From Oscillospiraceae bacterium (lineage in GTDB: Bacteria; Bacillota; Clostridia; Oscillospirales; CAG-272): a stretch of 64,000 bases of DNA. The stretch lies in the NCBI GenBank assembly GCA_015063385.1, contig SVUG01000003.1, positions 1-64,000 on the forward strand, read 5' to 3'. The position numbers and the translations under genes are program-made. The notes under the pieces are model-generated. The model worked only from the letters and a program-made list of their open reading frames with translations. It had not been told where the DNA came from and did no database searches. The number at the start of each line of letters is the position of its first letter. Positions within the stretch are counted from its first letter, which is position 1. Shown one piece after another: positions 29,211-38,955 of this stretch.

Positions 29211-31650
29211 TGTGTGCGCCCTCCTTTTCATCACTTGTGGTATCTGAAAGCAAAGTAAGATTTACATTTCCGTCAATTATAGCGTCAATTACACCATTTA
29301 CAGTGCCGTTTATCTCGCCTTTTACGCGACCGCTTACGCGTACCGTTCCGCGCTCTTTTTTCTCCTTCTTCTCCCACAGTGAGAGCTTGAAGGAGGTCTT
29401 ATCCACAACGCCGTCACTAAGCAGCAGAAGCTGAGGAAGCACGAACAGCACGAGAATAACCGAAATTATAGTTCCGCGTCCGAGGTTGATACCAAGGCTG
29501 GATATAGTTGCCTCGCTTGATAGATAACCAATAAGCAATCCTGTGATAGCAAGTATTGCACCCGAGGTGATAACCGTCGGGAATGCAAAATTCATAGTTT
29601 TTATAATTGCTTCTCGCTTAGACATTTTGCGCTTTAACTCGTTATATCTTGTTGCTATAACTATCGCGTAGTCGATATTTGCTCCCATCTGTATTGCCGA
29701 GATTATCTGATAACCAAGGAAGAACAGCGGTGTGCCAAGAAGCGAGGGAATGGAGAAGTTAATCCAGATAGCGCCTTGAATGACGAGTATGAGTATTACA
29801 GGCATTATCAGGGATTTGAAGGAGAAGAGAAGAACGAGCAGAACGATTATAATCGACACCGCTGTAACTACGATATTATCGAGCTTGAAGGCGTTCTTGA
29901 AATCCTCTGCGGTGGTCGAGTTGCCGACGAGATAGATATTCTCCTCGCCGTAGTATTTTTCTGCCGTAGCCCTTACTTTGTCAAGGAACTGGAAGGTTTC
30001 CTCGCTGTCCTCGGGCAAATCTATGTAAAGCACCATTCGATTGTAATTTTCACCAACCATCTGGCTTTTTGCACTCATTATCATCTCCTTGCCATCGGTA
30101 AGCATAGCACCCTGCTCACCGTCGAGAGAAATGAGACCGGAGTCAATCTGCTCTATGACGAATAAGAACATATCTATAAGCGGCACTCCGTAGGAATCGA
30201 GGTCGTTTATGATAACTCCTATCTTCTCCTGCTCTGCAGCGTAAGCCGCATACACTAGCGCTGCCATTTCATAGTCGAGATTTGCAAGCTCGGAGAACTG
30301 TCTCGGCGTCAGCTTATCTGCAAGAGTATATCCGTCTATTGCCTCCACGTTTGCAAGGCCCATGGTCGAGGAAACCTCCTCAAAGCTATCAAGCTCTGCG
30401 AGCAGCTCCTTTTCCTTATCATAATCTCCCGTGGGGACGATGAGAGCCAGCATATTAGTCGAGCCGAAGTTGTCGCTTATAAGCTTCTTTGCCAGTGTCT
30501 GTTCATTTAGCTTTGCCGCCTCCTGACTCGTATAGCCATATGCAAACGGACAGTTGCTTGAAAGAATTATAGCGGCAATTACCAGGATAGCAAATATCGG
30601 AGCAACCACCTTGCGCGATGCGTAGGCGAACTTGCCGATAAATGATACGTCGGGAATAAGACTCTTGTGCTCGGTTTTTTTCATAATATTGCCGAAAACC
30701 ATAAGCAATCCCGGCATGAATACAAACACCGACAGCATAGCAAAGAATATAGCCTTGATAAGACAGATGGCCATATCAGGTCCCAGCTTGAACTGCATAA
30801 ACAGCATTGCCGCCATACCTCCGATGGTGGTCAGTGAACTGCCTGCAACCTCGGGAATGGAGCTTCTCAGAGCTACTACGGCAGCATCTCTTTGTGAGAG
30901 GTGTCTGCTCTCCGCCTTATAGCGATTTATCATAATAACCGCATAGTCGAGCGAGAGTGCAAGCTGAAGCATGCTCGTCACGGAGTTTGAAACGAATGAA
31001 ATTTTACCGAATACAAAGTTCGTACCCATATTCAGTATCATAGCCACGAGAAATGTCAGAAGAATGACGGGAACCTCCATGACCGTCCTTGAGGTCACAA
31101 GAAGCATCAGGAGTATGATGACCGAGGCAACGCCCATAATAAGAATTATTTCCTTATCCAGCATCGCCTCCAAGGGATTTCCAACGTCGGAGCTGACGTA
31201 AATATCGTAGTCCGAGAGCCGTGACTTCAGTAGTTCGAGAGACTCAATCGCTTCCTCTGAGGAGGAAGTGCCGTTGAAAATAATAGAGTAATACGCAGAC
31301 AAATTATTATAGTGCGCTGTCGTGTCGTCAAATTCAACGAGCTGAACGCCCTCTGTGTCCAGAATTTCTCTGTAAATTCGCTGTGCATCGTCAAGCGTGA
31401 CGTTCGCCACCATTATTTGTGCCGTGCCGGGCATTATGAACTCCTCGTTCATTATCTCCACGCCCTCGCGCGAGGGAGATTTATCGGGAAGAAAGCTTGT
31501 CAGGTCGTTCTCAACCTCAATCCAACCGATAGAGAAGAACGAGAATATCACTCCTGCGATAACGAGTAGGAAAATCAGTTTTCTCTTATCAACTATCCAT
31601 TCGGACACTCTGTATAGAAAATCAGTTTTTCCTATTTTCTTTTCTTTCAT
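29197..31650 (-). CDS. MMPL/RND family transporter
   Basis: Two repeats of the RND topology; SLDYAVIMINRYKAE and GANIDYAIVIATRYNE are MMPL signatures. Confidence 0.9.
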   Translation of the reverse strand: MKEKKIGKTDFLYRVSEWIVDKRKLIFLLVIAGVIFSFFSIGWIEVENDLTSFLPDKSPSREGVEIMNEEFIMPGTAQIMVANVTLDDAQRIYREILDTEGVQLVEFDDTTAHYNNLSAYYSIIFNGTSSSEEAIESLELLKSRLSDYDIYVSSDVGNPLEAMLDKEIILIMGVASVIILLMLLVTSRTVMEVPVILLTFLVAMILNMGTNFVFGKISFVSNSVTSMLQLALSLDYAVIMINRYKAESRHLSQRDAAVVALRSSIPEVAGSSLTTIGGMAAMLFMQFKLGPDMAICLIKAIFFAMLSVFVFMPGLLMVFGNIMKKTEHKSLIPDVSFIGKFAYASRKVVAPIFAILVIAAIILSSNCPFAYGYTSQEAAKLNEQTLAKKLISDNFGSTNMLALIVPTGDYDKEKELLAELDSFEEVSSTMGLANVEAIDGYTLADKLTPRQFSELANLDYEMAALVYAAYAAEQEKIGVIINDLDSYGVPLIDMFLFVIEQIDSGLISLDGEQGAMLTDGKEMIMSAKSQMVGENYNRMVLYIDLPEDSEETFQFLDKVRATAEKYYGEENIYLVGNSTTAEDFKNAFKLDNIVVTAVSIIIVLLVLLFSFKSLIMPVILILVIQGAIWINFSIPSLLGTPLFFLGYQIISAIQMGANIDYAIVIATRYNELKRKMSKREAIIKTMNFAFPTVITSGAILAITGLLIGYLSSEATISSLGINLGRGTIISVILVLFVLPQLLLLSDGVVDKTSFKLSLWEKKEKKERGTVRVSGRVKGEINGTVNGVIDAIIDGNVNLTLLSDTTSDEKEGAHNEEK

Positions 31651-31672
31651 AAAGCACCTCTCCCATTAAATC

Positions 31673-31701
31673 TTGACAATTTTACATTTTAATATTATAA
31701 T
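31673..31701 (+). promoter_or_regulatory. SigmaA-type promoter for TetR gene
   Basis: TTGACA (31673-31678), 17-nt spacer, TATAAT (31696-31701). Confidence 0.7.
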
Positions 31702-31785
31702 ATAATCATTCAAAACACAACGACTAATATTAACCAAAAATATAATTTTGGACTCTGTGACCAAAAAAGTACAGAAAGGATAGGC

Positions 31786-32346
31786 ATGAAAAGGGAATAT
31801 CGCAATTCTACAAGGACGAAAAAAATGATAAGAACGGCGTTTGCAGAGCTAATCGGTGAGAAGAAAATGATTGCTAATATAAGCGTCTCGGAGCTTGCCG
31901 AGCGCGCCGATATTGCCAAAAGCACCTTTTATAATCACTATGATGACATATACGCCGTTGCCGACGAGCTGTACCGTGAGCTCGTTGATAGTCTTAACAC
32001 GGTTATTGACGAGATGGTTGCAGACCATACTAGTGACTATCGTGTTTATCTTGAAAAGATTTTTGATTTCCTGAAGGAAAATGAGGAGATTTACCGCAGG
32101 GTATCGACATCGCCCGACGCATTTTTGTTTATAGAGCAGATAAAGCATCTCGTTTTAAGGCGCGTGTTTTCACAGGCGCGCTTTCTCGGTGCGGCAAAGT
32201 CGCCGGAGGAAGAATATATACAAATGCATTTTCTCACCAATGCATGTGTTGATATTATGGTGAATTACTACAGAGGAGATATAAATATTTCCTTTGACGA
32301 GCTGAAGGCCGCGGTGCTTAAGCTTCTTGAAAAAATGCTTACCTAA
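31786..32346 (+). CDS. TetR/AcrR family regulator
   Basis: TKKMIRTAFAELIGEKKMIANISVSELAERADIAKSTFYNHYDDIYAVADEL HTH; divergent from the MMPL gene. Confidence 0.9.
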   Translation: MKREYRNSTRTKKMIRTAFAELIGEKKMIANISVSELAERADIAKSTFYNHYDDIYAVADELYRELVDSLNTVIDEMVADHTSDYRVYLEKIFDFLKENEEIYRRVSTSPDAFLFIEQIKHLVLRRVFSQARFLGAAKSPEEEYIQMHFLTNACVDIMVNYYRGDINISFDELKAAVLKLLEKMLT

Positions 32347-32348
32347 CA

Positions 32349-32384
32349 AAAAAGCTACCCAAATTAAAGGGTAGCTTTTTTATA
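32349..32384. terminator. Bidirectional intrinsic terminator
   Basis: aaaaaagctacccaaattaaagggtagctttttt. Confidence 0.8.
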
Positions 32385-33269
32385 TTCTTTTCCTTGATAT
32401 GCGCCTCGCATTTGCATAGCGGTGACGATAGCCGAAATGATTTCGTGCTTATTTCTGTTCCAGTCGGGTGCGATAAGCATATCTCTCGGGCAGTCGCCTG
32501 TCAGACGGTGAATCACTGTCCCGGGGTGCAGATGCGTAATGATATATAACGCTGCGTCAACGTACTCTGCCATGGACGGCGGGGTATATTCGCCCGCACG
32601 GTACATATCCGCAAGGCGTGTGCCCTCCATGACGTATATTGAGTGGATTTTAACGCCGAAAAGCCTGAAGCGCGAGATATATTCAACGGTATTTTTTACG
32701 CTTTCGATATTCTCACCGGGAAGCCCTACGATAAGATGCACCACTACGGGTATTTCGTAGCGGTTAAGGATTTCCATAGCGCAATTAAATGCATCTTGTC
32801 CGTATCCGCGGTTGATAATCTCTGCCGTTTCGTCACTTGCGGTCTGAAGTCCCAGCTCAACCCACACGTCAACGCGCTCCTTGTACGAAGCGATAAGAGC
32901 AGCAATCTCCTCGTCAATGCAGTCTGGCCTTGTGCCTATTGCCAGCACCCTTATGCGCTCGTCTACGAGAGCTGCATCGTACCGTTCCTTTAAGACACTG
33001 ATGGGTGCGTAGGTGTTTGTGAAATTCTGAAAATATGCAACAAACTCCTCGTCCTCGTCGGCAGAGTCCAGCACCGAGCGCACCTGCTCACCGATAGATT
33101 TGAGGGGGTTAATATGCTCGCCGGCACCTCGCTCACCGCAGTATATGCAGCCACCAGTGCCGCATTTTCCGTCGCGGTTTGGACATGAAAAGCCTGCGTC
33201 AATGCATATTTTTCCTAGTCTCTTACCATATCTTTGCCTTAAATATCCGCTTAAATTATTGTAAAGCAT
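32364..33269 (-). CDS. Radical SAM protein, TIGR01212/YtqA-like
   Basis: CIDAGFSCPNRDGKCGTGGCIYCGERGAGEH, YFQNFTNTYAP, WVELGLQTASDETAEIINRGY, THLHPGTVIHRLTGDCPRDMLIAP; start overlaps upstream stop (TGATG). Confidence 0.9.
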   Translation of the reverse strand: MLYNNLSGYLRQRYGKRLGKICIDAGFSCPNRDGKCGTGGCIYCGERGAGEHINPLKSIGEQVRSVLDSADEDEEFVAYFQNFTNTYAPISVLKERYDAALVDERIRVLAIGTRPDCIDEEIAALIASYKERVDVWVELGLQTASDETAEIINRGYGQDAFNCAMEILNRYEIPVVVHLIVGLPGENIESVKNTVEYISRFRLFGVKIHSIYVMEGTRLADMYRAGEYTPPSMAEYVDAALYIITHLHPGTVIHRLTGDCPRDMLIAPDWNRNKHEIISAIVTAMQMRGAYQGKEYKKATL

Positions 33270-34249
33270 CAGAGCGACCACTCCTCGCGATAGCTTATCG
33301 AAAGTCTGCCGTCGCCCACGAAGTCAATCGGCAGCCATATATACGAGCAGTGCAGGAAATTTTCCTTGTTGTGTTTTTCTGCCATGTGAATAAAACTATC
33401 AGTACCTTCAATTCTGAATGCGTAGGTTGTCTGGGACATAAAGCTGTTGCCCTCACTGTCATTAGCGTAAGGGTCGCCCATATCCTCCCACTCGCCAAGG
33501 AGAGATTTTGCTCTGAAGTATTTTGCCTTGTTTGCCTCCCATGCGGTCATATCAGAGGTAATCATATAATAATACCCGTCGCGGAAAATCACCGCGGGGG
33601 CCTCACGTCGGAAGCAGGGAGCAATTCTCTTATACTCATCGCTTGGCAAAAGATAATCGTCGGTCAGCTTGACGATATGAATGCATCTGGTTGGCACGTC
33701 GAAGGTCTCGTCACGGTCGTAGATGAAATATGCCGAGCCGTCCGAGTCTTTATAGAGAGTGCAGTCCCTCACAACACCCTCATTGTCAATCGGGCGTAGG
33801 GTATAGAGAAACTTATACGGTCCCGTCACCTTGTCGGCAATAGCAATACCTGCCTCGCCTCCGCCTTCGCCGAAGCTATGGTCTCCGGGAGCTTTTATGT
33901 AGTGAAACCACATCACGTACTTGCCCGTCTTGTCATTGTATATAATCTTAGGTCTCTCAAAGCGCAAGGGGGGACAAAGCGGACTCTGTACGTCGTTTTC
34001 AACCGCCAGTGCCACACCCTCGTATTTCCAATTTAAAAGGTCGGGGGAGGAGTACATATTAACGCCAACGTCGGTCACCTGACCGCCAGTGCCCTTGAGT
34101 CCGAATCCTTTATTACGCATGGCCTGACCGTACCAGTAATATTTGCCCTCGACAAAGATTATACCGCCGTCGCTGGCGTTTATAACGTTCCCGTCGGTGT
34201 CCTGCCAATCAACAAAATCAGAGTATTTGCCGTGAATGAATTTTTCCAT
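33269..34249 (-). CDS. GH43-like glycosidase (arabinanase/beta-xylosidase type)
   Basis: INASDGGIIFVEGKYYWYGQA, FERPKIIYNDKTGKYVMWFHY, VRDCTLYKDSDGSAYFIY, EAPAVIFRDGYYYMITS five-blade propeller motifs. Confidence 0.85.
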   Translation of the reverse strand: MEKFIHGKYSDFVDWQDTDGNVINASDGGIIFVEGKYYWYGQAMRNKGFGLKGTGGQVTDVGVNMYSSPDLLNWKYEGVALAVENDVQSPLCPPLRFERPKIIYNDKTGKYVMWFHYIKAPGDHSFGEGGGEAGIAIADKVTGPYKFLYTLRPIDNEGVVRDCTLYKDSDGSAYFIYDRDETFDVPTRCIHIVKLTDDYLLPSDEYKRIAPCFRREAPAVIFRDGYYYMITSDMTAWEANKAKYFRAKSLLGEWEDMGDPYANDSEGNSFMSQTTYAFRIEGTDSFIHMAEKHNKENFLHCSYIWLPIDFVGDGRLSISYREEWSL

Positions 34250-34375
34250 AATGCACTCCTTAACTAAAATCATTATAAATTTTAGCACATTTTAAGAGAA
34301 AAATCAAGTAAAAAGCACATAATTCGCCAGTACGGTGCACAAGATATGGATACCACACGAGAAAAGAGGTGCAAA

Positions 34376-34618
34376 ATGGAAGACAAGAAAAACAAAACTC
34401 CTACTACTAAGGAAACCGAAAAGAAGAACGTGAAAAATTACCGCAAGGACGCCCCCGGTGCAGTATCGGGAATAAACACTCCGGATATTGAGCTTCCCGC
34501 CTACAATCCTCCGGTGCCTAACCGCGCCTGGACTGCTATGCGCAATGGGCTTGACATCGACTCTCTTTCCGAGGAGGAGAAGCGAAGCATGTATCTCGGC
34601 AGGGATAATATTTTCTGA
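34376..34618 (+). CDS. Small hypothetical protein
   Basis: Highly charged 80-aa ORF with a following terminator; no family recognised. Confidence 0.5.
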   Translation: MEDKKNKTPTTKETEKKNVKNYRKDAPGAVSGINTPDIELPAYNPPVPNRAWTAMRNGLDIDSLSEEEKRSMYLGRDNIF

Positions 34619-34621
34619 TGA

Positions 34622-34654
34622 TAAAAAGGAATCCTTTGGGGTTCCTTTTTTATA
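34622..34654 (+). terminator. Intrinsic terminator
   Basis: aaaaaggaatcctttggggttcctttttta. Confidence 0.75.
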
Positions 34655-34721
34655 TCCCTGTTGACTTTTTCTTGTAATTAGTCTATAATTATTCTAGTAA
34701 TAACGGCAAAGGACGAAAAAA

Positions 34722-35432
34722 ATGGATGATTTAGAACGCTACGGCGATTATAACGAAATAGACGAGCCGCCGACGAGAAGCCGAGGCGCGCTCATAATAA
34801 AAATTATTGCAGCGGTGCTTATCGTTTTCGTGGTGGGCGTCCTTGGCGCGAGGCTTTACGTCTTTAACTACTACCCGAGGGCGATGAAGAGCATCTATTT
34901 CACCCCCGCGCTTACCGAGTATTATAATGCAAACGGTGGTGAAATTTCCGCCTTGACGCAGAAGCTGCTTTACCCGTACGACGACAACGATGAGGGCAAT
35001 TTCTTTGCCTCCAATCTCATAGTCGTGCGTGAGGCAGGTGAGCTTCAGATTACACTCCGATACAACGTATCTCTTGGTGACTCGCTTGAAAAAAACTACG
35101 GACTGGAGGATTTTAACCCCGACGACCGTGAGCAGTTCAGCTTCCGCCTCTGGCGCGACGGTCTTTCCGAGGGGGACGAGGGAAGTGAGGTCGGTAAACT
35201 CGTGCATACAGAGTGGGATTCGTTCGCTATGTATCGCTATGCCAAGCTCGTTTTTGAGGACGTGGATTTCGGTGCGGAGGACTCTGACGAGAAGATTGAA
35301 TGGATACGCCTAGAGGTGTTCGTTGACGGTGCACAGAAGAGCGAGCCGTTTATGATACTTATTTATGAAAATCACGAGGAGCGCTCGGTCTTTGACGAGT
35401 ATACCCTCAGCAAGAAGGAGCGTCCCTTATGA
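34722..35432 (+). CDS. Hypothetical single-TM protein
   Basis: One TM segment (IIKIIAAVLIVFVVGVLGARLYVF) then extracytoplasmic domain; ATGA overlap with next gene. Confidence 0.65.
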   Translation: MDDLERYGDYNEIDEPPTRSRGALIIKIIAAVLIVFVVGVLGARLYVFNYYPRAMKSIYFTPALTEYYNANGGEISALTQKLLYPYDDNDEGNFFASNLIVVREAGELQITLRYNVSLGDSLEKNYGLEDFNPDDREQFSFRLWRDGLSEGDEGSEVGKLVHTEWDSFAMYRYAKLVFEDVDFGAEDSDEKIEWIRLEVFVDGAQKSEPFMILIYENHEERSVFDEYTLSKKERPL

Positions 35433-35971
35433 TAAGAGAATTTTCGGCATCACCAAAGCCGAGCAATAAAAAGGCTGAGATTTCGGCATACGCCTCGTTT
35501 ATACTTGCTATCGTTATATTCTTCGTGTCTACGCAGATTTCGCATTACAGAGGCGTTGTCAGCCTTTTTGCATCAGTCTTTCTTATAGCGGGAATATTAT
35601 TTTATACTAAATATATTTCCACCGTATACTACTATGACATAATGCTAGACTGCGAGGGCACGCCACTTTTCGTGGTACGTGCCATTGGCGGTAAGAGGGA
35701 AACTACGCTTTGCCGTATTGGTCTTTCCGAGATTATGAAGGTAGAGCGCGAGGACCGCGCCGCGCGCCGCGCGCATAAAACTCCAAAGTCGTATATGAAA
35801 TACGTTTATATGCCCACTCTCGACCCCGACGTAAGCTATCGTATTACCACTGCCAGCCGCTACGAGCACGCCGAGATAATAATTGAGGCGAGTGACGAAT
35901 TTGCTTCACTTCTCCTTGCCTACTCGCAGCAAGCGCGAGATATGGCACAATCAATAGAGGACGATTATTGA
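35429..35971 (+). CDS. Hypothetical two-TM protein
   Basis: Two TM segments then soluble domain; translationally coupled to previous ORF. Confidence 0.65.
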   Translation: MIREFSASPKPSNKKAEISAYASFILAIVIFFVSTQISHYRGVVSLFASVFLIAGILFYTKYISTVYYYDIMLDCEGTPLFVVRAIGGKRETTLCRIGLSEIMKVEREDRAARRAHKTPKSYMKYVYMPTLDPDVSYRITTASRYEHAEIIIEASDEFASLLLAYSQQARDMAQSIEDDY

Positions 35972-36034
35972 TTTAAAGCATACTGCGTTCTCAATAACAC
36001 TCTAAAGCTATAATTACAGGCAAGTATTTTTGCC

Positions 36035-36072
36035 AAGAACAGCCCCTTTTCGTAAGGGGCTGTTCTTTTTCT
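36035..36072 (+). terminator. Intrinsic terminator
   Basis: aagaacagccccttttcgtaaggggctgttctttttc. Confidence 0.85.
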
Positions 36073-36103
36073 ACGCCTCTTTCAAATATTTTTTTATTTT
36101 CTG

Positions 36104-36132
36104 TTGACAAAGTATGCAGAATATTGTATTAT
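36104..36132 (+). promoter_or_regulatory. SigmaA-type promoter of gntR-ABC operon
   Basis: TTGACA, 17-nt spacer, TATTAT; followed by tgtattagtaca inverted repeat. Confidence 0.65.
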
Positions 36133-36167
36133 TGTATTAGTACATTAACACAAGAAAGGAGAAGCAA

Positions 36168-36536
36168 ATGGCGTGGAGCTTTAGTGCCGGTACGGCGGTG
36201 TATATTCAGATTGCGAGAAAAATACGACGCTTTGTCATCAGCGGCAAGTATTTGCCGGGTGAAAAAATACCAACGGTTCGCCAGATGGCAACCGATGCCG
36301 CGGTTAATCCAAACACCGTTCAGCGAGCCTTCTCGCTGCTTGAAAGCGAAGGACTTATAGAGTCGCGCGGAACGCTTGGCAGATTCGTTACGAGCGATCC
36401 CGAAAAGGTAAAGCGCGCGAGGGAAATCGAGGCGGCGTCGATTGCTTTGGAATTTGTCAGAGAGGCTGACGAGTTGAAAATATCAAAGGCAGAAATTATT
36501 AAACTGATAGAGGAGGCAAGGAATGAGCATTCTTGA
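36168..36536 (+). CDS. GntR family regulator (YtrA-like)
   Basis: VYIQIARKIRRFVISGKYLPGEKIPTVRQMATDAAVNPNTVQRAFSLLESEGLIESRGTLGRFV. Confidence 0.93.
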   Translation: MAWSFSAGTAVYIQIARKIRRFVISGKYLPGEKIPTVRQMATDAAVNPNTVQRAFSLLESEGLIESRGTLGRFVTSDPEKVKRAREIEAASIALEFVREADELKISKAEIIKLIEEARNEHS

Positions 36537-37230
36537 ATGTAAGGGCTTAAAAAAGGCGTATAAGAAGGGGAAATATGTCCTTGACGATTTTAATTTGAAT
36601 ATAGAGGGCGGTAAAATTGTTGGACTCCTCGGTCCGAACGGCTGTGGAAAATCTACGCTTATGAAGCTTATATCCGGACTTTTAGTTCCCGACGGCGGTG
36701 AGATTTTGGTTGCGGGAGAGCCTGTTGGAGATAAGAGTAAGGCTCTAGTTTCTTTCCTGCCTGAGCGAACCTATTTCAATTCTCAGCAGAAGATATCGGA
36801 GCTTCTTGACTTTTTTGCCGATTTCTACGAGGATTTTGATTTGGAACGAGCAAATAATCTTCTTAAAATACTTGATATTGATAAAACCGCAAGACTCAAA
36901 ACTCTTTCGAAGGGGACTAAAGAAAAGGTACAGCTTATTCTCGTTATGTCACGCAGAGCAAGGCTTTACCTTCTCGATGAGCCGATTGCAGGCGTTGACC
37001 CCGCAGCAAGAGAGTATATACTCGGCACGATAGTTGATAACTATTCAGACGATTCCACGATAATCATTACAACTCACCTTATCAGCGATGTTGAGCAGGT
37101 TCTTGACGATTACGTATTTCTTTCCGGCGACGGTAAAATCCTTGAGGAAGGCTCGGTTGAGGACGTAAGAGATAAGATGGGAATGTCGCTTGACGAACGA
37201 TTCAAGGAGGTGTTCAGATATGTTAGGTAA
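36523..37230 (+). CDS. ABC transporter ATP-binding protein
   Basis: Walker A GLLGPNGCGKSTLMKL, signature LSKGTKEKVQ, Walker B LYLLDEPIAGVDP. Confidence 0.95.
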   Translation: MSILECKGLKKAYKKGKYVLDDFNLNIEGGKIVGLLGPNGCGKSTLMKLISGLLVPDGGEILVAGEPVGDKSKALVSFLPERTYFNSQQKISELLDFFADFYEDFDLERANNLLKILDIDKTARLKTLSKGTKEKVQLILVMSRRARLYLLDEPIAGVDPAAREYILGTIVDNYSDDSTIIITTHLISDVEQVLDDYVFLSGDGKILEEGSVEDVRDKMGMSLDERFKEVFRYVR

Positions 37231-38014
37231 GCTTCTGAAATATGATATACGCTCGTTTTATAAGCTCTGGATTATCACGGCAATAACCTCGCTTTTCTTC
37301 TCGGTAGTCGGCGGACTTTGCTCTCCGTATGCGCTTGATTATTCTTCAAGTGTCGACCAAACCATACATACCGTAACGCTTATAGGATACATTATTTCTA
37401 CTCTTTGTATTGCCGGATTTTTCGCATTGGGCTTTATCGTTCCGTACTATAGATTTTATTATAATTACTATACCGACGAGGGATATCTCACCTTTACACT
37501 TCCCGCAACGAAGCATCAGCATCTTTTATCCAAGCTGATTTTTGCTCTGATATTCAATTTGTCAACGGCGCTTGTTCTGGCGTTGGATATCATAGTTATA
37601 AATCTGCTTTCTCACGGATTTGACGGTTTCGGAGGCGACGTGGCGGAATTCAACCCGTGGTCAATAGTATACGGCGCGCAGGTGCTGATTATCGTAGCAT
37701 CGGTTATCGTGTCAGGAGTGCTTTTGTCATTCTTCCTTATTTCGTTTTGCTCCAAATTCTCAAAAAAGATACAAACGCTTATCGGATTTTTCTTGATTTA
37801 CGGCTTGTTTATGATATTTATTATACTGGTATTCTTTATCATTGGCATAGGCGCGATGGACGGTATCTCGTGGAGTGATTTAATTCCCGACGGTGCTATG
37901 AATTTGGTCACAGCGCTGCTGCTTCTTTCAGTAGATGGGGCTTGCGTGACGGTCACGGCACTTCTGTATCTTGCCGAGTACCGTATGCTTGACAAGGGAC
38001 TCAATCTTGCATAA
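37220..38014 (+). CDS. ABC transporter permease
   Basis: Multi-TM protein (MLGKLLKYDIRSFYKLW…) overlapping the ATPase gene. Confidence 0.8.
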   Translation: MLGKLLKYDIRSFYKLWIITAITSLFFSVVGGLCSPYALDYSSSVDQTIHTVTLIGYIISTLCIAGFFALGFIVPYYRFYYNYYTDEGYLTFTLPATKHQHLLSKLIFALIFNLSTALVLALDIIVINLLSHGFDGFGGDVAEFNPWSIVYGAQVLIIVASVIVSGVLLSFFLISFCSKFSKKIQTLIGFFLIYGLFMIFIILVFFIIGIGAMDGISWSDLIPDGAMNLVTALLLLSVDGACVTVTALLYLAEYRMLDKGLNLA

Positions 38015-38028
38015 GGGGGGGATGAGTG

Positions 38029-38940
38029 ATGAAAAAGTTTAGATTTTTAATTGTAGCCGTGATTGCTCTCGTCCTTACCCTTGCATTTTCGCTTGGAGTA
38101 TCCGCGCAGGAAGATAAAACTCTCACGATTTCTGAGGACTATAAGACCGTTACCTATATGGGCGAGGAATATTTTTTCGTATCTACACATGGAGAAGTAG
38201 ATAAATATGGTTACGACCCCGTCGAGGACGTCGAAATTCTTTATACCGAAAAGCAGAGTGCTGTAATAGAGCGCGCCAAGGTTTTTCAAAGTGGAATAGG
38301 AATGGCGTTGCGCCTCAATTTTAAGGGCGTGGATGCGTATTCAGACTCATACGTGTATTTGACTTATTGCTCCGTCGAGGCGCGTGACGAATATCTTCGC
38401 TTACTTGAGGGCGAAGCTCCCATTTTTACTTTTATGAGCGAAGACATTTCCAAAGACGACCTCTTTGGCGACAGTAATAAAATGTCGGGCGTTGAGGTTA
38501 TGACGAGGTTTGATGGCAGTCGAGTATATAACGAAGATGAAAGCCGTGCGTTTTACATTTGCAGAGGCGAGGTTCTGTTCAATCAGGATGGCGAGTGCTA
38601 CTACCTTGATTATTTTGAAAACAGCATTAATCGAACGGGTTGTGACTATATTTTATTTGACGAGCTTATAGTGCACAAGATTACAAATCAGGATATTATC
38701 GATAGTGTGATTGAAAAGGAAGAAGTTGACACTACCGACAATAGCAAGCTCATATTAACGGCTATATTGTTGGCAATTTTGTTCTTAGCTTTACCTCTTG
38801 CAGTTGCAATAATCTGTACGCTCAAGCTTCGCAGCGCTTCGAAGCATTACAGAAAGCTTTTGAAAATAGTATCCTATCTTGCATATGCTACGGCAGCAAG
38901 CTTTATCCTGCTCGCAGTAGTTGTTCTGCTTGTGATTTAA
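38029..38940 (+). CDS. Hypothetical secreted/membrane protein, fourth gene of gntR-ABC operon
   Basis: Signal peptide (FRFLIVAVIALVLTLAFSLGVSA) and two C-terminal TM helices. Confidence 0.65.
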   Translation: MKKFRFLIVAVIALVLTLAFSLGVSAQEDKTLTISEDYKTVTYMGEEYFFVSTHGEVDKYGYDPVEDVEILYTEKQSAVIERAKVFQSGIGMALRLNFKGVDAYSDSYVYLTYCSVEARDEYLRLLEGEAPIFTFMSEDISKDDLFGDSNKMSGVEVMTRFDGSRVYNEDESRAFYICRGEVLFNQDGECYYLDYFENSINRTGCDYILFDELIVHKITNQDIIDSVIEKEEVDTTDNSKLILTAILLAILFLALPLAVAIICTLKLRSASKHYRKLLKIVSYLAYATAASFILLAVVVLLVI

Positions 38941-38955
38941 AAAACAAAAAACAAA

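Noticed and set aside
35755-35776. CG-rich alternating stretch gcgccgcgcgccgcgcgc
   Set aside because: Short, in frame within a CDS (Arg/Ala codons); no sign of a functional element.
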